Of a DNA stretch of 34,151 bases, positions 1 through 9,813 are shown in pieces (positions within the stretch are counted from its first letter, which is position 1; every line of letters begins with the position of its first letter). Position numbers and translations under genes: made by a program. Source of the DNA: Staphylococcus simulans (GTDB lineage Bacteria; Bacillota; Bacilli; Staphylococcales; Staphylococcaceae); the NCBI RefSeq assembly GCF_002994445.1, contig NZ_MRZJ01000016.1, positions 1-34,151 on the forward strand, read 5' to 3'. The notes below the pieces were generated by a model. That model was not told the origin of the DNA, did not search any database, and saw only the letters and a program-made list of their open reading frames with translations.

Positions 1-3000
1 GGATCAACTGTGTACGTAGTTGTCGTTGTTGTTGAACCATCTTTACCAGGTGTTTGTACATTTGTATAACCTACTTTTTCTTCTACACCTACATACGTTG
101 TGTCGTGCGGAATCGGTGTTGTCGCAACTTCTTGGTTATTGACACCTACTACTTCATCTTGCGGCGGAGTTGTTACGACTACAACTGGATCTTTACCTGG
201 TTCAGTTGTAACAGTTTGTTCGCCTGGTGTACCTGGTGTAATAACTGTTTCAGTTCCGATTGGTTGTGACGGATCTGGATTTGGCTGATAAGTTGTTCCA
301 GGAGGAATCACTTCTGTTGTTGTTTCTGGCGGAACAGCTTCAGGGTTTGTTGAGTTGTTACTGATTAATACTAAACGTTGTGCATAGTTTAAGTTTAATT
401 CAGATAATGGTGTACCTGTCGTACTTGTTAATGTAGACTCTTGCTCATTATAAGTCGGAACACCTGTAGAGAAACCTTGTTGTTCTGCTCTTAAATCAAC
501 AACATCTTGCCATACGTTATCCGCATCAGCGTGTTGGTTAGGATCGCTGAAGTGTAATGGGTCCCAAGTCTTCGCAATGTATGAACCGTTCCATTGGAAG
601 TAACCTGGTGAACCTGGATCCATAAAGATTAAGTTTGGTTTTTCACCATTTGGACTTTGACCGCTTGTGACTGTGCTTGTTTTTTGCAAGTTCACATAGT
701 ATGCATTGTCAAAGATATATCTGCGGTCTGGGTTTGTACCGCCTAAAGGAATTGAAATAACCTCTGCATAGTAGTTGCGGTTATCCGTACGCAAATCTAA
801 TGTTGCGTTATCTTTAACGTGCAGTAATGCTGTTTCATCGCCTACTGCGTTAATGTTGACTAAGTCGTTGTAAGCGCCGACTTGTGTTTGCGTATCAGGG
901 TTCCATTGATGGTTTTTCGCATCTAAGAACAATGTCGCATTTTCATCTACTAAGATTTGTGAGTTGCCGTCTAAACCGATTAAGTTATCTACTTGCCAGT
1001 CACCGATACGGTGTCCGTCAGAGTATGCGATGAATTTAGAGTCTTGTGCAACTTCAAATGTACTGTTTTTGCCCATGTTCACAATGTTACCGTTACCTTT
1101 TTGGTCAACGTTCACTGTTGAACCGATACCTGTATTTAAAGTACCGCCGTTGCCGAAGTCAAAGATATTTTGACCTGTAACGTTTGTAGTTGAGCCCTCT
1201 CCTAATTGAACAGTGACATTGTTGCCTGATTTGAATGCAGTGTTGCCTTTTGAAACGCCCCATGGATTTGAAGCTGAAACATCCACATTCACTGTTGAAC
1301 CTGTACCTGTAGTGATTGAACCGTTATCTGATGCTTGGAAAGCACTTCCTAAACCAGTACGTGTCATATCTACAGTCGCGTAAGGTGCAATATTGATGTT
1401 TTTCGCACCGATTGTCGCATTCGCAAGCACATTATCTGTACTTGTAGATGTTACATTGCCTTCAAGGTTGACTGTCACATTATTATTAATATTCGTGTCA
1501 TTAATAATGTTCTTACCAGTGTGTGTCACATCTCTTAAAGTTAAAGTATGTTGTGTTGTTGTACTTGGCGCAAAATTAACAAATCCTTCTGAATTGTTCG
1601 TTTGAAGGTTTGTATTTTGCAATGTAATATCCCAGTTACCGCTGTTAACTGGTGCGTTCAAGTAATAGTTAGCAGTGTCTAATGTATAACCGCCGCCATC
1701 AACTGTAACGCTGCGTCCAGTACCTGCAGTTAAAGTACCAAGTTTGTTCGCAGTAATATCACCTGTCAACTGGATGTTAGATACTGAAGTATCATTCATC
1801 GCCGCAACATATTCATCCCAAGTTCCAACTTGTGTTGCAGGTTCTTGTACCGCTGCTAATGAACGGAACATTGTTGTACCTGTTGGTGAAGTTTGTGAAC
1901 TTTGAGCTGGTGCTTGCAATGTTGAAGCATCTGCTAAAGGTTCGCTTCCAGGCGCATTTTGTGAATTAAGCAAGTATGATGAAATCAATGCATTTGAGAT
2001 TTCTTCGTTAGATGCACTTGCTAAATCAACATTCATACCATCCACAACTTGTTGTGCTGTTTCTGGTGACAAGTTGTTTTCAGTCGCTAAGTAATCAGTT
2101 AACGCTTTTGTTTGATCTGTGCTGCCTTCTAATGCAGACGTCACATCTTGCGTTAATGGTGCTGAAGTTACAGTACTTGCATCAGGTGCTGTTGTTTGAC
2201 CAGATTCTGGTGCTGATAATGTAGTTTGTGTGCCTGATGTCTGTGTGCTGTCAGCTGTACCTGATTGTTGTTGTGTTGTATTGTTTTCAGATGTTGGTGC
2301 TTCTGGTGCTTGTGTTTCTGACGTTGTATTGTCAGTAGTACCAGTTGGCGCATCTGCTTTTGGTGCATCTGTTTTTGGCGCTTCAGTAGTTTGAGATGCT
2401 GTAGTTGAGTCGCCTGATGGTGCTTGTGCATCTGTTTGTGGTGCTTTTGTTGTTCCTGAAGTTGTGCCTGAAGTTGAATCAGGTGCAGTCGTGTTAGATG
2501 TATCAGTTTGACCTGATGGTTGGTCGGCTGATGGTTGAGCTGTATCCGCTGATGATCCTGAATCTGTTTGTGTTTTTGATGTATCAGCTGCAGTGTCGCC
2601 TGCCGACTGGTCGTTAGTTGCGTCCGCTTTAGTTTCTGGTGCCGGCGCAGCATCAGGTGCTTGTGTAGCTGATGTTGAATTGTCAGTTGTTTGTGTACTA
2701 TCAGCTGTCGGTGCATCTGATGTTTTCGGTGCAGTTGTAGAATCCGCTGTACCTGAAGTACTTGATGATGGTGCTTGTGTTTCTGTAGAAGATGATGCTT
2801 CTTTCGAACTATCGGTAGGTTGAGTGCTTGACTCAGTTTGTGCCCCTGTATCTGCAGCTTGTGTGCTTGAAGTATCAGTTGATCCGGTAGTGTCAGAAGT
2901 TGATGTTTGGCTGCCTGTATCTGTTGTTTCAGCAGCTTTTGCTTCTTCAGTTGCCCCGGAAATCAAGATTGTTCCTAATAAGATAGACGCTGTACTACCG

Positions 3001-3058
3001 TGAATTTACGGATAGAATACTTGTTTTGTCTATTAGGTAAAAAATCCAATTTCTTCAT
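1..3058 (-). pseudogene. YSIRK adhesin with beta-helix and G5-like region; frameshifted signal peptide, 3' end outside window
   Basis: Cell-wall adhesin gene read leftward off the window edge. The start at 3058 follows an AGGGGG ribosome binding site and encodes a YSIRK signal (KYSIRKFTV). After codon 21 (ending at 2996) one G is missing compared with the usual VGTASILLG continuation, so the intact frame hits TAG at 2977-2975 after 27 codons. Restoring one base gives VGTASILLGTILISG, an Ala-Lys-Ala type cleavage region, and a frame I followed with no stop down to base 1. With the base restored: about residues 45-360 are a Thr/Ser/Ala/Pro stalk (TQAPSS-like units); about 400-900 resemble the pectate-lyase-like adhesive beta-helix domain (VGTWDEYVAAM, GRSVTVDGGGYTLD, many N/G turns); from about 920 a Pro/Thr-rich stretch resembles G5 domains. 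Sorting signal not in window. Lesion is clear; a sequencing error or phase-variable allele is possible. Confidence 0.78.
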
Positions 3059-3120
3059 GAAATTTCCCCCTATTTACTTTTAAATAAAATGGTTACTGTC
3101 AATTCTGCTAAATCAAAACC

Positions 3121-3162
3121 ATTACACAAACCCAAGTTGCTTTCCATCGAATTAAGTGTAAT
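3121..3162 (-). repeat. Inverted repeat in adhesin leader
   Basis: ATTACAC at 3121-3127 is perfectly complementary to GTGTAAT at 3156-3162, giving a 7-bp stem with a 28-base loop inside the predicted leader of the adhesin mRNA. No U-run follows, so it is not an obvious terminator. The rest of the 458-base gap between the adhesin and betA is AT-rich, and I see nothing in it beyond the promoter and the betA terminator. Confidence 0.35.
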
Positions 3163-3211
3163 TGATTTTATTTAGTTTTATTTTATATTAGCAATTAGTA
3201 ACCTCGAACTA

Positions 3212-3239
3212 ATTATACAACATTCTAAATCAATGTCTA
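3212..3239 (-). promoter_or_regulatory. Candidate promoter of the frameshifted adhesin gene
   Basis: On the minus strand TAGACA (3239-3234) and TATAAT (3217-3212) are separated by 16 bases, 5/6 and 6/6 matches to sigma-A consensus. This predicts a leader of about 145 bases before the start at 3058. Confidence 0.5.
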
Positions 3240-3470
3240 CTCGATTTATTTGACACGTCTAAAATTTCTGAATAATTATTGCATAAATAGCAAATACTTT
3301 TCATAATTATTAGGTTTTACTAAAGCAAATTTACAATAACTCAATATTTGTACAAATGTGTAATTGTAAACACAATTTCTGTAAATTTAGAAATGACAAG
3401 GCATTCAACGATTTTTTACCAAACATTTGTTAGATTACTTTAAAATCTGAAAAAAGTTTTTATAAATTTT

Positions 3471-3504
3471 AAAAAAGAGGCTCTCTACAAAGTAGAAAAC
3501 CTCT
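3471..3504 (-). terminator. Intrinsic terminator of the betBA operon
   Basis: Minus-strand stem of 13 bp (AGAGG then TTTTCTAC pairing with GTAGAGAG then CCTCT, some G-U pairs) with a 3-base loop, followed by six T residues. It lies 13 bases after the betA stop. Confidence 0.85.
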
Positions 3505-3516
3505 AAATGAGTAATA

Positions 3517-5202
3517 TTATACTGTACCTGCATTTTTGTCATGCTTGCCATGTTGGTAGTAATCCATATATTCAGGTTCCATTGGTGTGTTACCTAAAAT
3601 GATATCTGCAGCTTTCTCTGCAATCATTAATACTGGCGCATGAATGTTGCCGTTTGTTGTTGTAGGCATTACTGATGCATCGACAACACGCAAGTTTTCC
3701 ATGCCGTGTACTTTCATTGTTAACGGATCGACAACTGCCATCGGATCTGAGGCAGGTCCCATTTTCGCACTGCATGATGGATGCAATGCTGTTTCAGCAT
3801 CGCGGCGTACCCAATCTAAAATCTCTTCATCTGTTTGTACCTCTGGTCCAGGTGAGATTTCACCTGCGTTATAAGGTGCTAATGCAGGTTGAGATAAGAT
3901 GTTTCTCGCAACACGGATGGCTTCTACCCATTCACGTTTATCTTCTTTAGTTGATAAGTAATTGAAGACAAAGTCTGGATGTTCAAAAGGATCTTTCGAT
4001 TTAATCTTCAAGCTGCCGCGTGAATTAGAGTACATTGGTCCGACGTGTACTTGGAAACCGTGTTGTGTTTCCGCTTTTTGTCCGTCGTAACGTACAGCTA
4101 ACGGCAAGAAGTGGAACATTAAGTTTGGATATTTCACGTCCTCATTAGAGCGTACGAAACCTCCGCCTTCAAAGTGGTTAGTTGCGGCTGGGCCTGTACG
4201 GCTGAAGATCCATTGCAGTCCAATCCAAGGCATCTTCAACGGATTTAAGCTCGGTTGTTCTGATACTGGTTGAGACGCTGCGTGCTGAATGTACACTTCT
4301 AAATGGTCTTCAAAGTTTTCGCCGACACCTGGCAAGTGGATACGCGGTTCAATTCCTAATGATTTCAAGTGTTCTGAATCACCGATACCAGACAATTGAA
4401 GAATTTGCGGTGTATTGAATGCGCCGCCTGATAAAATCACTTCTTTTGCTGTAACAGTATGAAGTTTGCCGTTGCGTTTAAAAGTAACGCCTGTTACTTT
4501 ATTGCCGTCAAAGTTCAATTTTGTAACGAATGCACGTGTTTTCACATGCAAGTTTTTACGTTTCATTACCGGATGCAAGTAAGCACGTGAAGCTGAAACA
4601 CGGCGGCCGTTATGCACTTGGCTGTCGAAAGGTCCGAAACCTTCTTGGCGGAAACCATTCACATCAGTTGTTTTATTGTAGCCTGCTTGTACCCCAGCAT
4701 CGAAGAATGCTTGGAATAACGGATTCTTAGCCGGTCCACGTTTTAATTTGATTGGACCATGGTGACCGCGGTATTTGTCACTTTTCTTAGACCCGAATGT
4801 TGTTTCTAAACGTTTGAAATATGGTAAGCAATGCGCAAAGTCCCATGTTTCCATACCTTTTGGCGCACCCCATTTTTCATAGTCCATAGGATTACCACGT
4901 TGATAAATCATACCGTTGATTGAACTTGATCCTCCTAATACTTTACCGCGGGCATGCGCAACTTGGCGTCCGCCCATATGCGGTTCGTTATTTGTCGCAT
5001 AAATCCAGTCATAGAAACGGTTCCCTGACGGATACATCAGCGCTGCCGGCATTTGAATAAATAAATCCCAGAAATAGTCGCTGCGTCCTGCTTCTAATAC
5101 CAATACTTCATTGTTCTTGTTCACACTTAAACGATTGCCTAATACTGAACCGGCACTGCCTCCGCCGATAATAATATAATCATAATCATACGATTTCGTC
5201 AT
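3517..5202 (-). CDS. betA: Choline dehydrogenase (GMC oxidoreductase)
   Basis: FAD-dependent oxidation of choline to betaine aldehyde, the first step of glycine betaine synthesis; known in staphylococci as cudB. The 561-residue length is typical of BetA. The N-terminal dinucleotide fold is visible as [16 protein letters not shown] (residues 11-26). GMC signatures follow: [20 protein letters not shown] near residue 85, and [16 protein letters not shown] near 260. The C-terminal half carries HPSCSAKMG and [17 protein letters not shown]; a GMC catalytic His is expected in this part. The start has AAGGAG upstream. It is the second gene after betB, 111 bases apart with a stem-loop between them, and ends at a strong terminator. 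Function follows from family plus context; some GMC enzymes oxidise other alcohols, but the neighbours make choline very likely. Confidence 0.93.
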   Translation of the reverse strand: MTKSYDYDYIIIGGGSAGSVLGNRLSVNKNNEVLVLEAGRSDYFWDLFIQMPAALMYPSGNRFYDWIYATNNEPHMGGRQVAHARGKVLGGSSSINGMIYQRGNPMDYEKWGAPKGMETWDFAHCLPYFKRLETTFGSKKSDKYRGHHGPIKLKRGPAKNPLFQAFFDAGVQAGYNKTTDVNGFRQEGFGPFDSQVHNGRRVSASRAYLHPVMKRKNLHVKTRAFVTKLNFDGNKVTGVTFKRNGKLHTVTAKEVILSGGAFNTPQILQLSGIGDSEHLKSLGIEPRIHLPGVGENFEDHLEVYIQHAASQPVSEQPSLNPLKMPWIGLQWIFSRTGPAATNHFEGGGFVRSNEDVKYPNLMFHFLPLAVRYDGQKAETQHGFQVHVGPMYSNSRGSLKIKSKDPFEHPDFVFNYLSTKEDKREWVEAIRVARNILSQPALAPYNAGEISPGPEVQTDEEILDWVRRDAETALHPSCSAKMGPASDPMAVVDPLTMKVHGMENLRVVDASVMPTTTNGNIHAPVLMIAEKAADIILGNTPMEPEYMDYYQHGKHDKNAGTV

Positions 5203-5235
5203 AGCTCTTTCTCCTTTTTATCCATGATTTGTCAT

Positions 5236-5299
5236 AAAAATGGCGAGAACAGAGGGGCAAATATGAGGTCTTCTACCTCTGCTTTGCCTGTATTCTCGC
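5236..5299 (-). terminator. Stem-loop between betB and betA
   Basis: GCGAGAA (5243-5249) pairs with TTCTCGC (5293-5299), with further GGCAAA/TTTGCC pairing inside. On the minus strand it is followed by a short T run (complement of 5236-5240). It could be a partial terminator or mRNA processing/stability element that sets the betB to betA ratio. Confidence 0.55.
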
Positions 5300-5313
5300 T
5301 TTATTTAAAATTA

Positions 5314-6807
5314 TTATCCTTTAAACCAATTTACGGGTTCGGGTTGATAGTTCGTTAATACATGTTTTGAAACCAAGTACTCTTCTAAACCTTCTTTGCC
5401 AAGTTCACGACCGATACCTGATTGTTTATAGCCGCCCCATGGTGCTTGTGCAAAGTAAGGATGGAAGTCGTTAATCCAAACTGTTCCCATACGCAGACGG
5501 TTCGCAACACGTTGTGCTTTACCGATGTCTTGAGAGAACACTGCACCTGCTAAACCGTAGATAGAATCATTCGCAAGACGCACAGCATCTGCTTCATCTT
5601 CGAATCCTTCTACTGTCACAACCGGTCCGAATACTTCTTCTTGTACAATACGCATTGACGTATCGCAATTTGTAATCACTGTCGGTTCAAAGAAGAAGCC
5701 GTCTTTCAAGTCTTCTCTTGTTGGACGTTTGCCTCCTGTCGCAATTGTTGCGCCGTCTTCTTTTGCAACCTCCATATAGCCTTCTACTTTAGCCAGATGT
5801 TCAGCTGAAATTAACGGGCCGACTTCTGTTGTGTCGTCAAAGCCGTTGCCTAAGCGGATTTTTTCAACACGTTCTACTAATGCTTTTTCGAATTTCTCTT
5901 TAATTGAATTTTGAACAATGATGCGTGAACCTGCTGAACAAACTTGTCCAGCATGGAAGTAACCGCCATTTAATGCTTGGTCTACTGCCAAATCAAAATC
6001 TGCATCTTCAAAAATCACATTAGGATTCTTGCCGCCAAGTTCTAATGCAACATTCGTAACATGGTTCGCTGCTTGTTTCATAATGTGCTTACCAGTTTGA
6101 ATACCGCCGGTAAATGATACTAGGTCGACTTCAGGAGAACCTGATAACACGTCGCCAACAACTGATCCGGCACCTAATACCAAATTGATAACCCCTTTAG
6201 GGAAACCGACTTCTTCCATTAATTCAAAGACACGAATTGTTGTTAATGGTGTGATTTCGCTTGGCTTCATCACTAATGAACAACCTGTCGCAAGTGCCGG
6301 TGCGATTTTCCATGAAGCTTGCAATAACGGATAGTTCCAAGGAGTAATTTGTGTAACCACCCCAACTGGTTCTTTCACAATTTTACTTTCAGTTCCTGGA
6401 ATCGGTGAATTGATGATTTCACCGCCGTCTTTATCTGCTAAACCTGCAAAGTACATGAAAACATTATGAATGTCATCCATATCTGCTAAGGATTCTTCGT
6501 AAGTTTTACCTGTATCCAATGTTTCAAGTTTTGCCAATTCTTCTCTGTTTTCTTTAATTTTATCAGCGACTGCTCTGACTTTTTGTCCTTTGACTTCACT
6601 TGTTTCATTCGCATAGTCACCTTGATCGAAAGCACGTCTCGCAGCTTTCACTGCACGTTCTGCATCTTCTGGTGCAGCTTCTGAGACTTCAAAGATTACT
6701 TCTTGATTATAAGGATTGATTATTTCTCTTGTGGCTTTATTTGCACTGTCTACCCATTCACCATCAATAAATTGCTGGCGAGATAAACGTTCTACAAGTT
6801 CCATCAT
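5314..6807 (-). CDS. betB: Betaine aldehyde dehydrogenase
   Basis: NAD(P)-dependent aldehyde dehydrogenase oxidising betaine aldehyde to glycine betaine, the second step of the pathway; called cudA in staphylococci and gbsA in Bacillus. Its 497 residues match the family. Visible catalytic residues are Asn158 in TPWNYP, Glu256 in VALELGGKNPN and nucleophile Cys290 in FHAGQVCSAG. The C-terminal half contains EEVFGPVVTV and the PWGGYKQSGIGRELG motif typical of the betaine aldehyde group. Ribosome binding site GGAGGT precedes two adjacent ATGs (6807 and 6804); either could be used. It is the first gene of the betBA operon and is divergent from the regulator gene at 7049, with a promoter and a palindrome in the gap. 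Confidence 0.95.
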   Translation of the reverse strand: MMELVERLSRQQFIDGEWVDSANKATREIINPYNQEVIFEVSEAAPEDAERAVKAARRAFDQGDYANETSEVKGQKVRAVADKIKENREELAKLETLDTGKTYEESLADMDDIHNVFMYFAGLADKDGGEIINSPIPGTESKIVKEPVGVVTQITPWNYPLLQASWKIAPALATGCSLVMKPSEITPLTTIRVFELMEEVGFPKGVINLVLGAGSVVGDVLSGSPEVDLVSFTGGIQTGKHIMKQAANHVTNVALELGGKNPNVIFEDADFDLAVDQALNGGYFHAGQVCSAGSRIIVQNSIKEKFEKALVERVEKIRLGNGFDDTTEVGPLISAEHLAKVEGYMEVAKEDGATIATGGKRPTREDLKDGFFFEPTVITNCDTSMRIVQEEVFGPVVTVEGFEDEADAVRLANDSIYGLAGAVFSQDIGKAQRVANRLRMGTVWINDFHPYFAQAPWGGYKQSGIGRELGKEGLEEYLVSKHVLTNYQPEPVNWFKG

Positions 6808-6820
6808 TTCGACCTCCGTT

Positions 6821-6859
6821 AACTTTGTTAAATTTTTATTTAACGAATTTTACAAAGTT
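6821..6859. promoter_or_regulatory. Candidate CudC operator in the betB leader
   Basis: Nested dyads sit just downstream of the betB -10. The outer repeat AACTTTGT (6821-6828) pairs with ACAAAGTT (6852-6859). The inner repeat GTTAAAT (6827-6833) pairs with ATTTAAC (6838-6844) across TTTT. The 12-mer ATTTAACGAATT (6838-6849) recurs upstream of cudT at 9598-9609. Position after the promoter suits repression by blocking elongation. Confidence 0.55.
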
Positions 6860-6860
6860 T

Positions 6861-6890
6861 ATGTTAGCATGGAATAAGAGAACATGTCAA
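6861..6890 (-). promoter_or_regulatory. Candidate betBA promoter
   Basis: Minus strand TTGACA (6890-6885, perfect -35) and TAACAT (6866-6861, -10) with an 18-base spacer, followed directly by the nested palindrome. Confidence 0.6.
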
Positions 6891-6986
6891 ACTATGAAAT
6901 TATGTATAATTGCAAATGCAAACTAAGCATTGCGCGCAAATAACAGTAACATGATAATTCAGCTGTCTACGTATCAATTATCAATA

Positions 6987-7016
6987 TTGGACGAATCAGC
7001 GAATTAACTCTAAAAT
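6987..7016 (+). promoter_or_regulatory. Candidate promoter of the cudC regulator gene
   Basis: TTGGAC (6987-6992) and TAAAAT (7011-7016) with an 18-base spacer, about 33 bases upstream of the ATG at 7049. Confidence 0.5.
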
Positions 7017-7048
7017 GAATATAAATGTAGTGGACGGAGGTTTAAGTT

Positions 7049-7606
7049 ATGACAGGTTCAAATCAATATGAACACGCCATCGAAGAAGCTAAAGATTTAG
7101 TGATCAGCGCGATTGGCGAAACGATGGATTTATACGGCATTAATCGCAGTGTCGGCAACCTTTACGGGACTATGGTCTTTGAAGATAATATGACATTAGA
7201 TCAAATGCGTGAGAAATTGCAGATGAGCAAGCCAAGTATGAGTACGGGGGTCAAAAGGCTTCAAGAATATGATTTAGTGAAGCAGCAATTTACACGCGGC
7301 AGCCGCAAACAGCACTTTGTGGCAGAGAAAGATTTCTTTGTGTTCTTCAGACATTTCTTTGATGTAAAGTTCTCGCGAGAAATCAATGTCAATATGGCTT
7401 CTCTTGATGAAGCTGAGAAAATTATTCACGACGTATTAAATGCTGATGATATTGATGGAGAAACAAGAGCTTATGCGCAACAGGTATGCGACCAGCTTGA
7501 GCACTCTCGTATTTATTACGAATGGTTATCTCAAATCAACGAAGCAATTCGTACGGGTGAAATCTTTAAATATTTCCCAATTCCCGATCCTAAAAATTTA
7601 TCATAA
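7049..7606 (+). CDS. cudC: GbsR/CudC-type regulator of choline genes
   Basis: DNA-binding protein of the GbsR branch of the MarR superfamily, which in Bacillus and staphylococci represses choline uptake/oxidation genes and responds to choline. It is 185 residues. A winged-helix DNA-binding region is visible at about residues 45-85 (MTLDQMREKLQMSKPSMSTG then VKRLQEYDLVKQQFTRGSRK); the rest is helical with several aromatic residues (FFVFFRHFFDV), which suits binding a quaternary amine. The start is set by GGAGGT eight bases upstream. It is divergent from betBA and convergent with the BCCT transporter, sharing a bidirectional terminator with the latter. Assignment rests on family resemblance plus location. 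Confidence 0.88.
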   Translation: MTGSNQYEHAIEEAKDLVISAIGETMDLYGINRSVGNLYGTMVFEDNMTLDQMREKLQMSKPSMSTGVKRLQEYDLVKQQFTRGSRKQHFVAEKDFFVFFRHFFDVKFSREINVNMASLDEAEKIIHDVLNADDIDGETRAYAQQVCDQLEHSRIYYEWLSQINEAIRTGEIFKYFPIPDPKNLS

Positions 7607-7632
7607 TTGTTCTGAGACAACTTGCAGAATAT

Positions 7633-7680
7633 AAAACGGCACGTACGCAAAAATCCAATGCGTACATGCCGTTTTAATTT
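7633..7680. terminator. Bidirectional terminator between cudC and cudT
   Basis: AAAACGGCACGTACGC (7633-7648) pairs with GCGTACATGCCGTTTT (7660-7675) with one mismatch. A/T runs on both sides let it terminate both convergent genes. Confidence 0.85.
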
Positions 7681-7701
7681 TATGCTGATTACTTCATCAG
7701 T

Positions 7702-9366
7702 CTATTCTTTATTGTTTGTCGATTGTGCTTCTTCTCGCTCTTCTGCGATTTGATTGATTTTCAGTAAACGATGTTCTGCTTTTCTCAATCGCTCTGCCCT
7801 TAATTGCAGCTTAATCCGATCTCGCGACAAGGTGATGATAAAGGAAATCATCATAAAGACGAAAATCACTATCAGCGGTACACTGGCAAGTATAGATGCT
7901 GTCTTTAAGACATCTAATGCACGCTGTCCGCCGACTAACATTAATGAGAATGGTAATAAACATAAAGCAAATGCCCAGAATAAGCGGTTTGCACGTAATG
8001 GTTCGCCGATCACTTTCTTTTGAGAAGCAGATGCTAAGATGTATGAACCAGAATCAAATGTTGTGGCTAAGAATAAGAAAGCTGAAATTAAGAACAGCAC
8101 CACAATAATATTATGGAATGGCAGTTGATGCATGACTTCAATGATTGTCGCTTCAGTACCGTTAGTGTTTAAGAATTGAATAACATCGAATTGATGCGTA
8201 ATTTGCAAGTACACTGCATAGTTCCCGAAAATACCGAAGAATAATACACAGCCTAAAGTACCATAAATGATTGTCCCTAAAATCACTTCTTTTAATGTGC
8301 GGCCTTTAGAAATACGAGCAATGAATAATCCGATAAACGGTGCGTAAACTACCCACCATGACCAATAGAAAATTGTCCATTGCTGAGGGAAGTTGGTTTC
8401 TTTACGACCGTCAATACCGCCAAATGGTTCTAACCATGTTGCCATTTGGAAGAAGTTTTTCAACATATTCCCAAAGCCTGTTACTGTCGTTTCCATAATG
8501 AACACTGTCGGTCCGACAATAAAGACAAAGGCTAAGAGTAAGAATGATAACCATACGTTAACGTCACTTAAATATTGAATCCCTTTTTTCAATCCTGTAT
8601 AAGAACTGACCGCAAAGATTAATGTAATCGTTACTAAGATTGCTGAACGCAGCACCATATTTTGTCCATCAATACCAGTTAAGCGTTCAATTCCTGCAGA
8701 AATCATCGGAACACCTAACCCTAATGATGTTGCGGCACCGCCAAGCAGACCGAAGATAAAGAGAATATCTACAATTTTACCCGGCAGCTTTTCTGTCTGT
8801 CCTTTTAAGATAGGACGGCATGCCTGACTGATTTTATATACAGGCTTTTTCTTAACGAATACCAAGTAGCCGATCGGCAATGCTGGTAAGACATAAATTG
8901 CCCACGCAATCGGGCCCCAGTGGAACATGCCGTACATTGTCGCATATTCTAACGCAGAATCTGTCATACCTTTTCCGCCGTGCGGCGGTACTTGATAATA
9001 GAATGCCCATTCAATGACACCCCAATATAAAATATCTGAACCAATGCCGGCACAAAACAGCATCGCAGCCCAAGTGAAGTTGCCGAACTCCGGTTTATCG
9101 CTGGCTCTCCCCAAAGTTACATTACCGTATTTGCCGAAGGCAATATACAGCACGAACCCTAATACAACTAAACCTAGAGATAAGTAAACCGCACCTAATG
9201 AATCTGAAACTGCGGCGTTTATGTCAGTAATTACTTTTTGACTGGCTTTTGGAAAAGCCATCATTGGAACAACTGCTAAAAGCAAAATAAAGACCGTACC
9301 ATAAAACGTCGTCCAGTCCATAATCTGGGACTTTTTAGCTTTGCTTTGTTTTTTAGCTTTTTGCAC
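7702..9366 (-). CDS. cudT: BCCT-family choline/betaine transporter
   Basis: Secondary transporter for quaternary ammonium compounds, 554 residues, with about 12 predicted membrane segments between residues 15 and 520. The BCCT signature is visible as QWTIFYWSWWVVYAPF followed by GLFIARISKGRTLKE, and the substrate-site helix contains GGAATSLGLGVPMISAGIE. The N terminus is Lys-rich (KAKKQSKAKK) and the C-terminal cytoplasmic tail is charged (LRAERLRKAEHRLLK), a feature of osmosensing members. The start is GTG at 9366, chosen because GGGAG lies about ten bases upstream. It is convergent with the regulator and shares a motif with the betB control region, so it is probably co-regulated. Choline rather than betaine as main substrate is inferred from the neighbours. 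Confidence 0.9.
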   Translation of the reverse strand: MQKAKKQSKAKKSQIMDWTTFYGTVFILLLAVVPMMAFPKASQKVITDINAAVSDSLGAVYLSLGLVVLGFVLYIAFGKYGNVTLGRASDKPEFGNFTWAAMLFCAGIGSDILYWGVIEWAFYYQVPPHGGKGMTDSALEYATMYGMFHWGPIAWAIYVLPALPIGYLVFVKKKPVYKISQACRPILKGQTEKLPGKIVDILFIFGLLGGAATSLGLGVPMISAGIERLTGIDGQNMVLRSAILVTITLIFAVSSYTGLKKGIQYLSDVNVWLSFLLLAFVFIVGPTVFIMETTVTGFGNMLKNFFQMATWLEPFGGIDGRKETNFPQQWTIFYWSWWVVYAPFIGLFIARISKGRTLKEVILGTIIYGTLGCVLFFGIFGNYAVYLQITHQFDVIQFLNTNGTEATIIEVMHQLPFHNIIVVLFLISAFLFLATTFDSGSYILASASQKKVIGEPLRANRLFWAFALCLLPFSLMLVGGQRALDVLKTASILASVPLIVIFVFMMISFIITLSRDRIKLQLRAERLRKAEHRLLKINQIAEEREEAQSTNNKE

Positions 9367-9591
9367 TAGTCTTGCACTCCCTATTTAATTTATTGAAGTT
9401 GATGCACTTGATCATTAACCACCATTTTACAATCAATTCACTCAAGCTTCTTTTCGAATGTTACATAAAAACAGTAACGAATAATTTATAAAAATGCAAA
9501 TTCATGCAGGTAAATATTTGGATCATAATGAATAAATATATATTTCACACAAGTGAGACATGCGTCAATAGCGTCAATCATGCACTATTAA

Positions 9592-9609
9592 GTTAAAATT
9601 TAACGAATT
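9592..9609. promoter_or_regulatory. Candidate CudC operator upstream of cudT
   Basis: GTTAAA (9592-9597) and TTTAAC (9599-9604) form a near-continuous palindrome, and ATTTAACGAATT (9598-9609) is identical to the betB operator region at 6838-6849. Downstream on the minus strand a direct repeat with two TTGACG copies (about 9557-9573) offers -35 elements for cudT. The remainder of the 447-base gap holds the ipdC terminator; I see no gene in it. Confidence 0.5.
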
Positions 9610-9733
9610 GAATGAACTTAATATACCAAAATAATGCATAAATATTCTTTTTAAAAAGTTCAATATTATTGAAGAACAGACCGAAATCCTCTCAAAAAGT
9701 ACAACGTTTCTGTCTGATTCATTGAAAACAGAC

Positions 9734-9766
9734 AAAAAATCCCCGACTCTCTAAAGAGCCGAGGAA
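9734..9766 (-). terminator. Intrinsic terminator of ipdC
   Basis: Minus-strand CCTCGGCTCT pairs with AGAGTCGGGG (10 bp, two G-T pairs) with a TTAG loop, followed by a T-rich tail. It lies about 50 bases after the stop at 9814. Confidence 0.85.
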
Positions 9767-9813
9767 AAATGCAGTGTATTGATGCTTTAATCAACATAAA
9801 ATTTGTGAGTTGA

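Noticed and set aside
2168..2716. A 182-residue Gln/His/Leu-rich minus-strand ORF
   Set aside because: It is an out-of-frame shadow of the Ser/Thr-rich stalk of the adhesin; composition is typical of a shifted TCA/ACA-rich repeat.
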